From NCBI GenBank assembly GCA_041650635.1, contig JBAZKV010000008.1:4184-68183 (forward strand): 64,000 bases of DNA. The letters are read 5' to 3'. The position numbers were made by a program, and so were the translations under genes. Numbering within the stretch: the first letter of the stretch is position 1; every line of letters starts with the position of its first letter. Positions 24,028 through 32,521 of the stretch are shown in pieces. This DNA is from Candidatus Margulisiibacteriota bacterium (GTDB lineage: Bacteria > Margulisbacteria > WOR-1 > JAKLHX01 > JBAZKV01). The notes beneath the pieces were generated by a model, which searched no databases, was not told where the DNA came from, and saw nothing but the letters and a program-made list of their open reading frames with translations.

Positions 24028-25542
24028 ATGAAGAAGATACTATCCGCAGCATTGATCTTGTTTTTTCTTTCCGCATCGCTTGGAGCAGCTGTGCTTAACG
24101 GCCTCCGCCACAGCAGCGACAGCGAAAAGATCAGGCTTGTTCTTGACCTTGATTCCACGGCAGTTTTCCGCCACAGCTTATCAGACACCGGGATAACGCT
24201 TGAAATAGATGATTCTGTGGCGGCAGAAGGTCTTTCGGAGTACAGGATCCTTGATGCATTGCTCGGCCCAATTTCTATGACAGGCTCAAATAGGACCCTC
24301 AAAATAACGATCCCGACCCATTACAGGGTCGAAGGCCGGGTCTTTGCTCTGTCGCAGCCGGACAGGATAGTTGTTGACATAAACCGCACGGAAATATCCC
24401 AAGCCCCCGCCTCAGAACAATCCCCCAAAGCCAGAAAAACTCCGTTTGAGCTTCCCTCATGGTTCGGTAAAGCTCAGGAAATATCAGAAGGCCTCTATTA
24501 TCTTCCGATCGATCAGGACATAAAAGGTAAAGCCGTCAGGTCGCACGCGGTCCTGGCATCACTAACAAAATTAGATCTGACCCCGGCAATAGTCGTGCCG
24601 CAGATCAAGGGAAAGGATACCGTTCCGGTATTCAGCCCGTTGTTCGATTTTTTTGGCAGGCTTTTTGGAGAAGAAAAAGAGGAACGCTATGTTCACTTTA
24701 CCAGAAGAACGGTCAATACCTTTGTCAAATCGCTCGGAGGCCTTGCCGGGGTGAACGGGACCTTTTTTGGGGCGGGGGGAACTCCGCTGGGGGTATTGAT
24801 AATCGACGGACAGCTGGTATCTTCTCCCTTGTTCAACAGGACAGCGCTTATAGTGAGTAAGGACGGCAGTGCAAGGATAGCACCGGTAAAAATGGAAGGG
24901 TATCTAAAACTTGAGAACGGCCAGACACTGGGGTTTTCCGCCCTTAATCAGCCGGTGGGACAGAATCAGATCGTTGTCCAGACCCCTTATTACCAGATGA
25001 CCGACCCGTCCGGAGCCACTACCAACATTGTTGTTGAAGATGACAGAGTGGTCGATATCACATACGGCGAAACAAAAGTTCCCGGAAGAGGGTTCGTGGT
25101 CTGTGCCAACGGCGCTGCCGGCGAGGCGATAAGGCCCCTGTTCAAAAAAGGCGATACCGTGAAGTGGTTCTTTATCACGTCTCCGCCGTTTGACAATATA
25201 AAACATGTTATCGGAGGAGGCCCCAGGCTCGTGCAAAAAGGATATGTTAATGTCACTTCAATTGAGGAGAATTTTAGGAGGGATGTTGCCTCCGGCAGAG
25301 CGGCCCGTACTGCGGTCGGCATAACAAAAAGCGGAGATATCATACTTGCGATGGTGGAAAAGAACCAGGCCAGCATAGGCGCCACGCTTGAAGAACTGGC
25401 ATCTCTTATGGTAAAACTCGGGGCCTATGAAGCTATGAACTTTGACGGGGGAGGCTCTTCTGCTCTTTCGATAAGCGGAAAATCGATGAACAGCGGCTCG
25501 CCCAGAGCGGTCAGCAACGCCATCGTGGTCATTCCCAAATAA
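24028..25542 (+). CDS. AMIN-domain phosphodiester glycosidase family protein
   Basis: Exported protein of 504 aa with a signal peptide (MKKILSAALILFFLSASLGA). An N-terminal AMIN-like domain (about 25-115, RLVLDLDS, DRIVVDIN), common in envelope proteins that localise to peptidoglycan or secretins, is followed by a NAGPA/DUF2233 phosphodiester glycosidase domain (about 170-504: GVNGTFF, GRAARTAVGITKSG, NFDGGGSSAL). It may act on glycan phosphodiesters in the envelope. A TATCAT ends 6 bases before the ATG. It overlaps the convergent fmt by 14 bases. Confidence 0.85.
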   Translation: MKKILSAALILFFLSASLGAAVLNGLRHSSDSEKIRLVLDLDSTAVFRHSLSDTGITLEIDDSVAAEGLSEYRILDALLGPISMTGSNRTLKITIPTHYRVEGRVFALSQPDRIVVDINRTEISQAPASEQSPKARKTPFELPSWFGKAQEISEGLYYLPIDQDIKGKAVRSHAVLASLTKLDLTPAIVVPQIKGKDTVPVFSPLFDFFGRLFGEEKEERYVHFTRRTVNTFVKSLGGLAGVNGTFFGAGGTPLGVLIIDGQLVSSPLFNRTALIVSKDGSARIAPVKMEGYLKLENGQTLGFSALNQPVGQNQIVVQTPYYQMTDPSGATTNIVVEDDRVVDITYGETKVPGRGFVVCANGAAGEAIRPLFKKGDTVKWFFITSPPFDNIKHVIGGGPRLVQKGYVNVTSIEENFRRDVASGRAARTAVGITKSGDIILAMVEKNQASIGATLEELASLMVKLGAYEAMNFDGGGSSALSISGKSMNSGSPRAVSNAIVVIPK

Positions 25543-26497
25543 AGCTGTCCCCTGCCTCTATCCTGTAGCCCCGTGCGAACTCCAGAGAGGACATCGCTTT
25601 GGAATTTTCCGGCTGGACCCGCGTTATCAATAGGCCGCCTTCACCCGTGGAGATCACAATTCCCTGATCTTTTATGACATCCATGACCCGGCCGGGGGGT
25701 GCATCAGAAGATCCGGTAAAGACGCCCCGGCGGGGCGTCTTTACAAAGAGTTTTCCATCCAACAGTTTTATTACCGTCCCCTTATATCTGCATACCGCCC
25801 CCGGCCAAGGAGTAAAGGCCCTTATCTTGTTCCTGATCTCTTCCGCAGGTCTGGAAAAATCTATGATGCCATCCGTTTTCTTGATCGTCGCGCAATATGA
25901 GGCAAGGGATTCCTCTTGCCGCCTTGACCCTATGCCCTTGACCCTATCATTATCGCTTAAAACTCTCAACAATAATCCCGCTCCCGCCTTGAACAATTTA
26001 TCCGTCAATGTCCCTGAATTGTCTTCGTCATTTATAACGATCTTTTCCTGGGCTATTATGTCCCCTGCGTCAAGGCGTTCAATTATCTTCATGATAGTAA
26101 CACCGGTCTCTTTGTCGCCGTTCAATAGTGCCGCCTGAACTGGCGAGGCTCCGCGGTATTTCGGAAGAAATGACGCATGAACATTGATACAGCCATATTT
26201 TGGAATATCCAGGAATTCTTTTGTCAGTATCTTTCCGTAAGCAACAACAACAATAAGATCAGGTTTTATCCGGGAGATCTCTTTAACGAATGCGGCATCC
26301 CCGACGTTTTCCGGTTTATAAACCGGCAGGTTATGTTCTTTTGCCAGGGCTGAGACCTTTGAGCTTAGGACCCTTAACCCTCTGCCGGTGGGCTTGTCGG
26401 GCCGGGATATCACCGCGGCCACATCCTTTTTGGCGGAAAGCAGGCAGGAAAGGATATCCGCAGCGCCTTGGGGGGTCCCCATGAAAACGAGCCTCAT
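25529..26497 (-). CDS. fmt: Methionyl-tRNA formyltransferase
   Basis: Protein of 322 aa that formylates initiator Met-tRNA using 10-formyl-THF. It has MRLVFMGTPQGAADIL, VVAYGKILTKEFLDIP, the catalytic NVHASFLPKYRGASPVQAALLNGDKETGVTIM and the C-terminal domain FTPWPGAVC. It overlaps def by 4 bases (ATGA), the usual def-fmt pairing. The C-terminal domain carries KTPRRGVFT, encoded by a 29-base palindrome (25716), and the linker region contains a 14-base tandem repeat (25923). Both keep the frame. Confidence 0.95.
   Translation of the reverse strand: MRLVFMGTPQGAADILSCLLSAKKDVAAVISRPDKPTGRGLRVLSSKVSALAKEHNLPVYKPENVGDAAFVKEISRIKPDLIVVVAYGKILTKEFLDIPKYGCINVHASFLPKYRGASPVQAALLNGDKETGVTIMKIIERLDAGDIIAQEKIVINDEDNSGTLTDKLFKAGAGLLLRVLSDNDRVKGIGSRRQEESLASYCATIKKTDGIIDFSRPAEEIRNKIRAFTPWPGAVCRYKGTVIKLLDGKLFVKTPRRGVFTGSSDAPPGRVMDVIKDQGIVISTGEGGLLITRVQPENSKAMSSLEFARGYRIEAGDSFIWE
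25716..25744. repeat. 29-bp palindrome in frame in fmt
   Basis: GTAAAGACGCCCC, G/G centre, CGGGGCGTCTTTAC: nearly perfect symmetry with 14-base arms. The GTA..TAC ends and GCCCC core resemble the miaA and rimO palindromes but in a different sequence version. Confidence 0.75.
25923..25950. repeat. Heptamer-type tandem repeat in fmt
   Basis: CTTGACC-CTATGCC-CTTGACC-CTATCAT: a 14-base unit repeated, built from seven-base blocks. It encodes part of the polar linker SDNDRVKGIGSRRQE between the two domains of Fmt. Confidence 0.55.
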
Positions 26498-26979
26498 ATC
26501 GTTTCGTCTTTTCCCGGTTTTGTATGCCTTATTCTGGAAGGGTCTTTTATCCTGTCAACAAAAAGCACGCCGTCCAGATGATCGATCTCATGCTGAAGAA
26601 CTATAGCAAGATAGCCTTCAGCATCGATGCAAAGAGGTTCTCCGTTTTTATCCAAACCTTTTACAAGGACCTTTTCGCTCCTTTCGACCTGGCCCTCTAT
26701 ACCGGGGACCGAAAGACAGCCTTCGTAGAACATGCACTTGCCGCTTTTCTTCTGTATCTTTGGATTGATAAGCGCCACAAGCCCCTGCCCCACATCGGCA
26801 ATTATAATTCTCTGTGAGACGCCCACCTGAGGAGCGGCAAGCCCCACACCCGGGGCAAGGCGCATAGTCTCTTCCATGTCCTCGATCAGTTTTTTGGTTT
26901 CGGGCAGGACTTTCGCGACAGACCTTGACTTTTTCCTTAGGATCGGGTTGCCGTCGGTAAGTATCTTTAAAGCCGCCAT
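26494..26979 (-). CDS. def: Peptide deformylase
   Basis: Metalloenzyme of 161 aa that removes the formyl group from nascent proteins. All three motifs are present: GVGLAAPQVG, EGCLSVPG (metal cysteine) and QHEIDHLDG (metal histidines and catalytic glutamate). It follows priA by 11 bases and overlaps fmt. Confidence 0.96.
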   Translation of the reverse strand: MAALKILTDGNPILRKKSRSVAKVLPETKKLIEDMEETMRLAPGVGLAAPQVGVSQRIIIADVGQGLVALINPKIQKKSGKCMFYEGCLSVPGIEGQVERSEKVLVKGLDKNGEPLCIDAEGYLAIVLQHEIDHLDGVLFVDRIKDPSRIRHTKPGKDETI

Positions 26980-26990
26980 ATAGTGCCTTT

Positions 26991-28985
26991 CTATCCCAGG
27001 TTAACGGGATCAACATCAACGCTCAGTCTTATCTGCCTGTTCTTTGACAGGACAGCAACCATCTCTTTGAGCTTTGATTTAATGATAGCCAAATCCTGTC
27101 CCTTAATCAACATCTGATATCTGACCATACCGCGAAGTTTTTCCAGAGGGGCTTTTACCGGCCCCAGTATCTCTATTGTCCGATCAAAGGCTTTGAGCTG
27201 CGAACAAATCTGCAGCGCCTCTTGCCTTACCGCCTCCCGGTCTTTTCCGGAGAGTATCACATTGATCAGGAAAGAGAACGGAGGATATCCGAAATCCTTT
27301 CTGGACATTATCTCCGTGGCATAGAACTTTTTGTAGTCCCCTTCCACCGCGCTTGTGACGGCATAATGCTGAGGATTAAGGGTTTGGATCACAACCCTGT
27401 CCGGAGGTATAGCGTTGTTATCTCCTGCGGTTATACGAAAAAGGAAGTCGAACGCGGACTCGGCCGCCCGAAAGTCGGGAGAGTTCAGTGCTGCGTCCGC
27501 CGAGATCACCGCGACAAGCCCGAACTTCTTTTTTGGCAGGGCCTTTAGCACCATCTGCGTCCCTATAAGCACCTGCGCTTCGTCCTTTACAAAGGCCTCA
27601 AGAGCTATCGAAGCGTTCTTTTTGGAACTGAGGTTGTCCCTGTCTATCCTTATGGTCCTGACCTTCGGGAACAGTTTTCCTATCTCGGATTCTATCTTCT
27701 GGGTCCCCGCACCGAAATAATTGATCGAATGGCTGAAGCATTTAGGACACACGATCTTTTTTTCCGAAAGAAAACCGCATCTGTGGCACCTGATAGTGCC
27801 ATCCGGAGAATGATATGTAAGGGAAAGCGAACAGTTGGGACATTCTATCGCATTACCGCAGGCGCCGCAGACCAAAAATGGTGCGTATCCCCTCCTGTTC
27901 TGGATCAACATTACCGGCTTTTGTTCATCAAGCGATCGCGCTATCTCTTCCTTTAGAACTGAGCTTAACTGCCTTGACCTTTCTTCCTTTGTGTCAACAA
28001 CAAGGATCTCCGGCTTGCTGTCATTGACGATTTGATCTTTCTCGCTAAAAAAATACTTTCCGTTCTGAGCCCTAAAAAAAGACTCTACGCTTGGGCTTGA
28101 AGAGCTCAGGATCAACCGGGCGGACAGTTTTTCTGCCATGAACAAAGCGGTATCCCTAACATGGTATTTGGGGGTCTGCTCGGATTTATAGGTGAACTCG
28201 TTTTCATCCTCAACAATAATAAGTCCGGGATAGTGCACGGGCGCAAATATCGCGCTTCTTGTCCCTATGGCTATTTTTGCTTTCCCCAGGTACAGCCTTT
28301 CCCATTCACAAAACCTTTCTTTTTCGGTCATATTGCTATGGATAACGGCAACAATATCTCCGAAGTTCTTTTTGAATTCTTCCACGAACCGGTTGTCATG
28401 GCCTATCTCGGGCAGAAGCAGTATGACCCCCCTGTTTTCTGAAAGGGTTTTCTGGGCCTCTTTAATGTATGTACCCGTCCTTTCTGACAAACCCGCATTA
28501 AAAAGCAGGACAGGCTTCCCAGCATCTTTCTTAGTTTGTTCTTTGGGAATTGGAAATTGTTTGCCCCGATCCCTGTCGAGGGGGAAATTGCTTGCCCCGA
28601 GCCCTGTCGAGGGGGAAATTGGAAATTCTATCCTTCTCTTCCCCGCCGTCTTCTCATAAGCCTCTATCCCCGGAGGAAGGAACAGCCTTAGGGCGCTGCC
28701 GAACAGGCAGCAGTAGTAAAAAGAGATCCACTTTGCTGTCTCAACTGAGCGTCGGGAAAACAGAGGAACTCTGGTCCTTATCTCAAGTATTTCTTTAAGG
28801 CGCTCTACCCCGGCTGGGGCTTCTTTTGAAATAGCCGTGATATAGCCGACCGCTTTTGCCCTGCCAAAAGGGATAAGCACCTGAATCCCGACAGCAGCTC
28901 TTGAGGTTGATTCCGCAGGGATCTTATATGTATATTCTTTGTCGGTCTGGGGAGAAACCTTGGAAAGGACTACCTGGACATACAT
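26991..28985 (-). CDS. priA: PriA-like primosomal protein N' with degenerate ATPase motifs
   Basis: Replication-restart protein of 664 aa. The N-terminal DNA-binding domain (VLSKVSPQTDKEYTYKIP) and the zinc-binding cysteines CGACGNAIECPNC..CHRCG..CPKC are intact, as is LNSPDFRAAE. The helicase motifs are not: Walker A (normally GVTGSGKTEVY) reads AGLSERTGTYI near residue 165, the DEAH-type motif reads VEDENEF, and motif VI (QVAGRAGR) reads RITAGDNNA. It may therefore act in PriC/DnaB loading without helicase activity, as proposed for actinobacterial PriA. Residues about 120-150 contain repeat-derived sequence. Confidence 0.88.
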   Translation of the reverse strand: MYVQVVLSKVSPQTDKEYTYKIPAESTSRAAVGIQVLIPFGRAKAVGYITAISKEAPAGVERLKEILEIRTRVPLFSRRSVETAKWISFYYCCLFGSALRLFLPPGIEAYEKTAGKRRIEFPISPSTGLGASNFPLDRDRGKQFPIPKEQTKKDAGKPVLLFNAGLSERTGTYIKEAQKTLSENRGVILLLPEIGHDNRFVEEFKKNFGDIVAVIHSNMTEKERFCEWERLYLGKAKIAIGTRSAIFAPVHYPGLIIVEDENEFTYKSEQTPKYHVRDTALFMAEKLSARLILSSSSPSVESFFRAQNGKYFFSEKDQIVNDSKPEILVVDTKEERSRQLSSVLKEEIARSLDEQKPVMLIQNRRGYAPFLVCGACGNAIECPNCSLSLTYHSPDGTIRCHRCGFLSEKKIVCPKCFSHSINYFGAGTQKIESEIGKLFPKVRTIRIDRDNLSSKKNASIALEAFVKDEAQVLIGTQMVLKALPKKKFGLVAVISADAALNSPDFRAAESAFDFLFRITAGDNNAIPPDRVVIQTLNPQHYAVTSAVEGDYKKFYATEIMSRKDFGYPPFSFLINVILSGKDREAVRQEALQICSQLKAFDRTIEILGPVKAPLEKLRGMVRYQMLIKGQDLAIIKSKLKEMVAVLSKNRQIRLSVDVDPVNLG
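28560..28621. repeat. 31-bp tandem duplication in frame in priA
   Basis: Two 31-base units (TTGCCCCGA.CCCTGTCGAGGGGGAAATTG), with 29 of 31 bases identical. They are flanked on both sides by TTGGGAA/TTGGAAA heptamers like those in dxr. Each unit has a CCCCGA..TCGAGGGG inverted pair resembling the core of the leuS hairpin. The frame stays open, coding for NFPLDRDRGKQFPIP. Confidence 0.75.
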
Positions 28986-28994
28986 GACAGATAT

Positions 28995-30200
28995 CTAAAG
29001 GACCGAGTCCAGAATGGCTGCGGCCAGTTTTGCTTTGTCCATCTTCTTTAGTTTAACGGACTTTCCGCCGGAAATCATAAGCACAGCCTCGGATTCATCG
29101 CTTTCAAAAGCCGAAACAGGATTGGCCACGATAAGGTCCAGGTTCTTTTCCTTCAGTTTCAGTTCTGAATTCTTGATCAGATCCTTTGATTCGACCGAAA
29201 ATCCTACCAGGACCTTATTCCCCTTCTTTTTCCCGAGTTCCTGCAGAATGTCATCTGTTCTCTCAAGTTTAATTGCTGCTTCGGTATCCGGTATGCGGTC
29301 CCCGGTCCCCTTTTTTATCTTGTCCTGCGACACAACAGCCGGCTTAAAATCGGAGACCGCGGCAGCCATGATGACAATATCCGCCCAATCAAAATATTTG
29401 AGCGCGGCTTTCTTCATTTCCAAAGCCGTAGAGACCTTTTCTACCGCGGCTTCTTTTGGAAAGTCGATCCTGGCATCTGCCAGAACAACCCTGACCTCTG
29501 CTCCCCTGTCCAAGGCCTGGCGGGCCAGAGCAAAACCCATCTTACCCGATGAACGGTTGCCGATAAACCTGACCGGATCTATCGCTTCCCTGGTGCCCCC
29601 CGCCGTGATAAGGACTTTTTTACCGTCAAGGTCCTGCTTAATGCCAATTTTGCTTTGTACAGCGGCAATAATGTCCTCAAGACGGGCAAGCCGTCCGTCA
29701 CCTTCAATCCCGCAGGCAAGTTCTCCGGAATCCGGACCTACAAAGCAGTATCCAAGGCTTTTGAGTTTTTTGACATTCTCCTGCACTAAAGGGTTATCCC
29801 ACATCCTTGTGTTCATCGCCGGAGCAAAAACCTTTGGGGAGCGGCAGGCCATTATTGTGGTAGAGAGCATATCATCAGCTATCCCGCCCGCAGTTTTGCC
29901 TATGATATTTGCGGTCGCAGGAGCCACCAGCAGCAGGTCCGCTGAATCAGAAATGGAAACATGCGGCACGGGCGTCATTACTGCGGAACTGTCATACAGT
30001 TCCGTTATGCAAGGATTTCCGGAAAGGGTGCGAAAGGTTAAAGGAGCAACAAATTCCCGGGCAGACCTGGTCATTATGACCCAAACATCCGCACCAAGTT
30101 TTTTAAGGGCCCTTAGAAGTTCTGCCGATTTGTAGGCTGCAATGCAGCCGGTGACCCCAAGGATGATCTTTTTATCTCTGAGAGGCTTAGCAGTTTGCAT
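28995..30200 (-). CDS. coaBC: Bifunctional phosphopantothenoylcysteine decarboxylase/ligase
   Basis: Protein of 401 aa for two steps of coenzyme A synthesis. The N-terminal FMN decarboxylase (CoaC, about 1-185) shows GVTGCIAAYKSAELLR, PAMNTRMWDNP and the substrate-clamp PDSGELACG. The C-terminal ligase (CoaB) shows VLITAGGTREAIDPVRFIGNRSSGKMG. Residues near KGTGDRIPDTE are encoded by four heptamers (29281). It lies between rpoZ and priA on one transcript, a common arrangement gmk-rpoZ-coaBC-priA-def-fmt. Confidence 0.96.
   Translation of the reverse strand: MQTAKPLRDKKIILGVTGCIAAYKSAELLRALKKLGADVWVIMTRSAREFVAPLTFRTLSGNPCITELYDSSAVMTPVPHVSISDSADLLLVAPATANIIGKTAGGIADDMLSTTIMACRSPKVFAPAMNTRMWDNPLVQENVKKLKSLGYCFVGPDSGELACGIEGDGRLARLEDIIAAVQSKIGIKQDLDGKKVLITAGGTREAIDPVRFIGNRSSGKMGFALARQALDRGAEVRVVLADARIDFPKEAAVEKVSTALEMKKAALKYFDWADIVIMAAAVSDFKPAVVSQDKIKKGTGDRIPDTEAAIKLERTDDILQELGKKKGNKVLVGFSVESKDLIKNSELKLKEKNLDLIVANPVSAFESDESEAVLMISGGKSVKLKKMDKAKLAAAILDSVL
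29281..29308. repeat. Four tandem heptamers in frame in coaBC
   Basis: TCGGTAT-CCGGTAT-GCGGTCC-CCGGTCC. Seven-base periodicity as in dxr and rlmD but with another sequence. The encoded TGDRIPDTE lies in the loop after the VSDFKP motif. Confidence 0.65.
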
Positions 30201-30229
30201 TTTGTTCCCGGGGCAATGGCGCTGGCGGG

Positions 30230-30544
30230 CTATTTTTTCTTCTTGCTTGTTTTTTTTGCCTTTTTCAGCTCTTTTTTCTCAAGCGTATCAATGGACCAGA
30301 AATCCTTAGCCTTCTGTTCTATCTCTTTGACGGGTTTTTCAACCGGCCCCTTAAGAACCTTTACACTGAACTTGTTCTCTACAAATTCGCGCATTGAGGT
30401 GTCGATGGGGTCCAGCGGATTGAATTCCTCTATATAAGGGAGGGAGCCTTCGCTTATTTCCTTTGCCCTCTGAGCCAGGGCGTTGGACAGAAGGAACTTG
30501 TTGCTGACCTTTTTGAGGAGCATATCTATATTAGGGCTTTTCAA
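30230..30544 (-). CDS. rpoZ: RNA polymerase omega subunit
   Basis: Protein of 104 aa. The N-terminal part (LLKKVSNKFLLSNALAQRAKEISEG) fits the omega fold that clamps the beta-prime C-terminus. The rest is an extended tail ending in a lysine-rich stretch. Its start overlaps the gmk stop, which matches the conserved gmk-rpoZ order. Identity rests on the first 40 residues and on context. Confidence 0.85.
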   Translation of the reverse strand: MKSPNIDMLLKKVSNKFLLSNALAQRAKEISEGSLPYIEEFNPLDPIDTSMREFVENKFSVKVLKGPVEKPVKEIEQKAKDFWSIDTLEKKELKKAKKTSKKKK

Positions 30545-31152
30545 TTTAATAAGGTCCTTTCTTTTTCCACCTTTATTATAGCATTAATTTTGTCGGCCGC
30601 GGTCTCTACCCTGTCGTTGACCACTATGTAGTCGTATTTTTCCATGACCTGGAGTTCGGCAACCGCGGCCCTCAAGCGGTAATTAAGCTCCTCTACTTTT
30701 TCGGTTTTCCTGCGCCGGAGGCGGAAAGCAAGGATATCCACCGAAGGGGGAATAAGGAAGATGAAGACCGAACCAGCACTTTTTAGGATATTTTTGCCGG
30801 CAGTTTCTTTGACTTTGGCGGCTCCCTGTACATCAACCTCAAGCACAGCGGTCCCGCCTTTTTCAAGGACTTCCTGGACATAGCTCTTAGGAGTGCCGTA
30901 ATATGCCCCGTGGACCTTTGCCCACTCCAAAAATTCTCCCTTTTCCGCGCCTTCAAAGAACTGCTGTTCGGTCATAAAAAAATAATCCCTTCCGTGTTTT
31001 TCCATGACCCTGGGAGCGCGCGTTGTTGCGGAGATCGAAAGCATAAGACCCGGGTTGGACTTTAGCAGGCGGTTGACCACGGTGCTTTTGCCCACGCCGG
31101 AAGGCCCGGAAATGATAACAAGCAGGCCTTTTTTACTCTTGCTCTTTTTCAA
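30541..31152 (-). CDS. gmk: Guanylate kinase
   Basis: Protein of 203 aa phosphorylating GMP to GDP. The P-loop is GPSGVGKST, the GMP-binding region is SISATTRAPRVMEKHGRDYFFMTEQQF, and EVDVQGAAKVKE is present. The start is TTG at 31150-31152 with GGAG five bases upstream. First gene of the rpoZ-coaBC-priA-def-fmt run. Confidence 0.96.
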   Translation of the reverse strand: MKKSKSKKGLLVIISGPSGVGKSTVVNRLLKSNPGLMLSISATTRAPRVMEKHGRDYFFMTEQQFFEGAEKGEFLEWAKVHGAYYGTPKSYVQEVLEKGGTAVLEVDVQGAAKVKETAGKNILKSAGSVFIFLIPPSVDILAFRLRRRKTEKVEELNYRLRAAVAELQVMEKYDYIVVNDRVETAADKINAIIKVEKERTLLN

Positions 31153-31209
31153 AGAAGCTCCAAAAACCTTGACTACTCGTAATATATATTATAGCATAAT
31201 AGAGATTTT

Positions 31210-31719
31210 ATGCTCAGAAACAGAATGAATATCCTCATCCTTGCAATTATTGCCGTAACGGCGCTGGCAGGGTGCAGCGGCAACACTATCAACACCCCGG
31301 GTTATTATTCCGGCCCGGGAGGAAGTTCCTTTGCCACCGCCATCGCTCCCAATTATGGGACCGGAGCTTTCGACAAATATTCTTATTCCGTCAACTACTG
31401 CGACATCTACTGTTCTATCAGCGCTCCGACCGATGAACAATGGTTCTTGATCCCTTCTGTTTCAGGAGGCTACGGGATCACCGTTACAATAACAAAACAG
31501 AGCGGGGAGTTGCCCATCACGATATACGGGGAGCTTTACGACCAGTCCGGAAGCCATATATCGGGAGGAGGAGAGATAGTTTCTCCTTCTTCAGGTCTGT
31601 CCGAGACCTATTATCTTTCCCCTTCAGCACAGAACTACGCTCTAAGGGTCCGCGGCAACGGAAGCCAGTCGTTCGGATTCAAGGCTACCGTGATCTATGG
31701 CAGCGGAGTGTCATACTAA
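31210..31719 (+). CDS. Putative lipoprotein, PPC-like beta domain
   Basis: Up to 169 aa. The ATG at 31225 (MNILILAIIAVTALAGC) gives a standard lipoprotein signal with lipobox LAGC. The mature part is rich in Gly, Ser and Tyr and resembles bacterial pre-peptidase C-terminal (PPC) beta-sandwich domains, with the pattern DEQWFLIPSVSGGYGITV followed by NYALRVRGNGS. It contains a CDIYC pair. Divergent from gmk. Function unknown. Confidence 0.65.
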   Translation: MLRNRMNILILAIIAVTALAGCSGNTINTPGYYSGPGGSSFATAIAPNYGTGAFDKYSYSVNYCDIYCSISAPTDEQWFLIPSVSGGYGITVTITKQSGELPITIYGELYDQSGSHISGGGEIVSPSSGLSETYYLSPSAQNYALRVRGNGSQSFGFKATVIYGSGVSY

Positions 31720-31770
31720 GCCGTGATCGCAGCTTGATCTGATCCGATATTATGGAAAGGAGTATTAAGC

Positions 31771-31995
31771 ATGAGTGGCGGAGTATCCCCCATCTACAAA
31801 GGGCTTGGCGGATTAAAGACCAGAAGGCCGGAAGGGGCAAAGGTCCCGGCTAACGCAGAGCCCCTTGTCAAAAGCATGGAAAATGCCTGCACCTACACAC
31901 TGGGTTCAAGGGGCTTAGCCAATAATGACTTTTGGGCAGAGGTGAAGAACTTGTACAACAGGACCTGGCTCGGGAAAAGGCTCCCAATAAAATAG
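31771..31995 (+). CDS. Small hypothetical protein (74 aa)
   Basis: A clear AAGGAG lies 8 bases before the ATG. The protein is soluble and basic, with a Gly/Lys/Pro-rich N-terminus and an aromatic C-terminal part (NDFWAEVKNLYNRTWLGKRL). No family recognised. Likely real because of the ribosome-binding site and its position behind the lipoprotein gene. Confidence 0.55.
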   Translation: MSGGVSPIYKGLGGLKTRRPEGAKVPANAEPLVKSMENACTYTLGSRGLANNDFWAEVKNLYNRTWLGKRLPIK

Positions 31996-31997
31996 AG

Positions 31998-32020
31998 GGC
32001 TTTAAGCAAGCCTTTTGCTT
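31998..32020 (+). terminator. Weak terminator-like hairpin
   Basis: GGCTT, loop TAAGC, AAGCC, then TTTTGCTT, just after the 74-aa gene and overlapping the end of the convergent TPM gene. Short stem and broken T-run, so only tentative. Confidence 0.35.
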
Positions 32021-32505
32021 ATCTCCTCGGTGAGTTTTTTTACGCCCTCATAAAGGCCTTCGCCGTACTTGCTCTGTTTAAAGAACGGGACTATGGTCTC
32101 ATCCAGAAGCTTCTCCGTGAATTCCTCGCTTATCCTGCTCTCAAGGCCGAACCCGATCTCAGTCTCTATCCTGCGCTCGAACATAGAAACGAGTATAAGT
32201 ATGGCCTCATGTTTTTTCTTGCCAAGTCCCCATCTGTTAAAGAGATAAAATGCATAGTTTTCGGGTGGCATCGGTTTGGTGGTGCCGATCACGGTCACTA
32301 CTATCTCTATGCCGCTCCTTCTTTCAAGATCGGTAGAGAGCTTTATCAGTTTGCCCATGTATTCCCCGCCTATAACGGCTTCATAATCGTTAACAAGTCC
32401 GATCTGCTTTGGGGGCAGCGGATACTTTTTAAAATCGAACTTAAACCCGCAGGCACAGCCCTTTTTCCATTCCGGAATTGACGCTTTGCATTTGGGACAC
32501 TTCAT
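32002..32505 (-). CDS. TPM-domain protein with N-terminal zinc ribbon
   Basis: Protein of 167 aa. A CPKCKASIPEWKKGCACG zinc-ribbon-like start (4 Cys) is followed by a TPM (TLP18.3/Psb32/MOLO-1) domain: LSTDLERRSGIEIVVTVIG, RWGLGKKKHEAILILVS, RIETEIGFGLES. TPM proteins are usually membrane-anchored; here there is no signal peptide or TM segment, so it is probably cytoplasmic. Molecular role unknown. Confidence 0.78.
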   Translation of the reverse strand: MKCPKCKASIPEWKKGCACGFKFDFKKYPLPPKQIGLVNDYEAVIGGEYMGKLIKLSTDLERRSGIEIVVTVIGTTKPMPPENYAFYLFNRWGLGKKKHEAILILVSMFERRIETEIGFGLESRISEEFTEKLLDETIVPFFKQSKYGEGLYEGVKKLTEEISKRLA

Positions 32506-32521
32506 TAACTGGTTCCTCCTT

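Noticed and set aside
28560..28621. Tandem 31-bp units considered as a CRISPR array
   Set aside because: Only two units, directly adjacent with no spacers, and inside an open priA frame. No cas genes in the window.
29014..30135. 373-codon open frame opposite coaBC
   Set aside because: Fully antisense to a well-conserved enzyme. Ser/Ala/Phe-rich composition and no ribosome-binding site.
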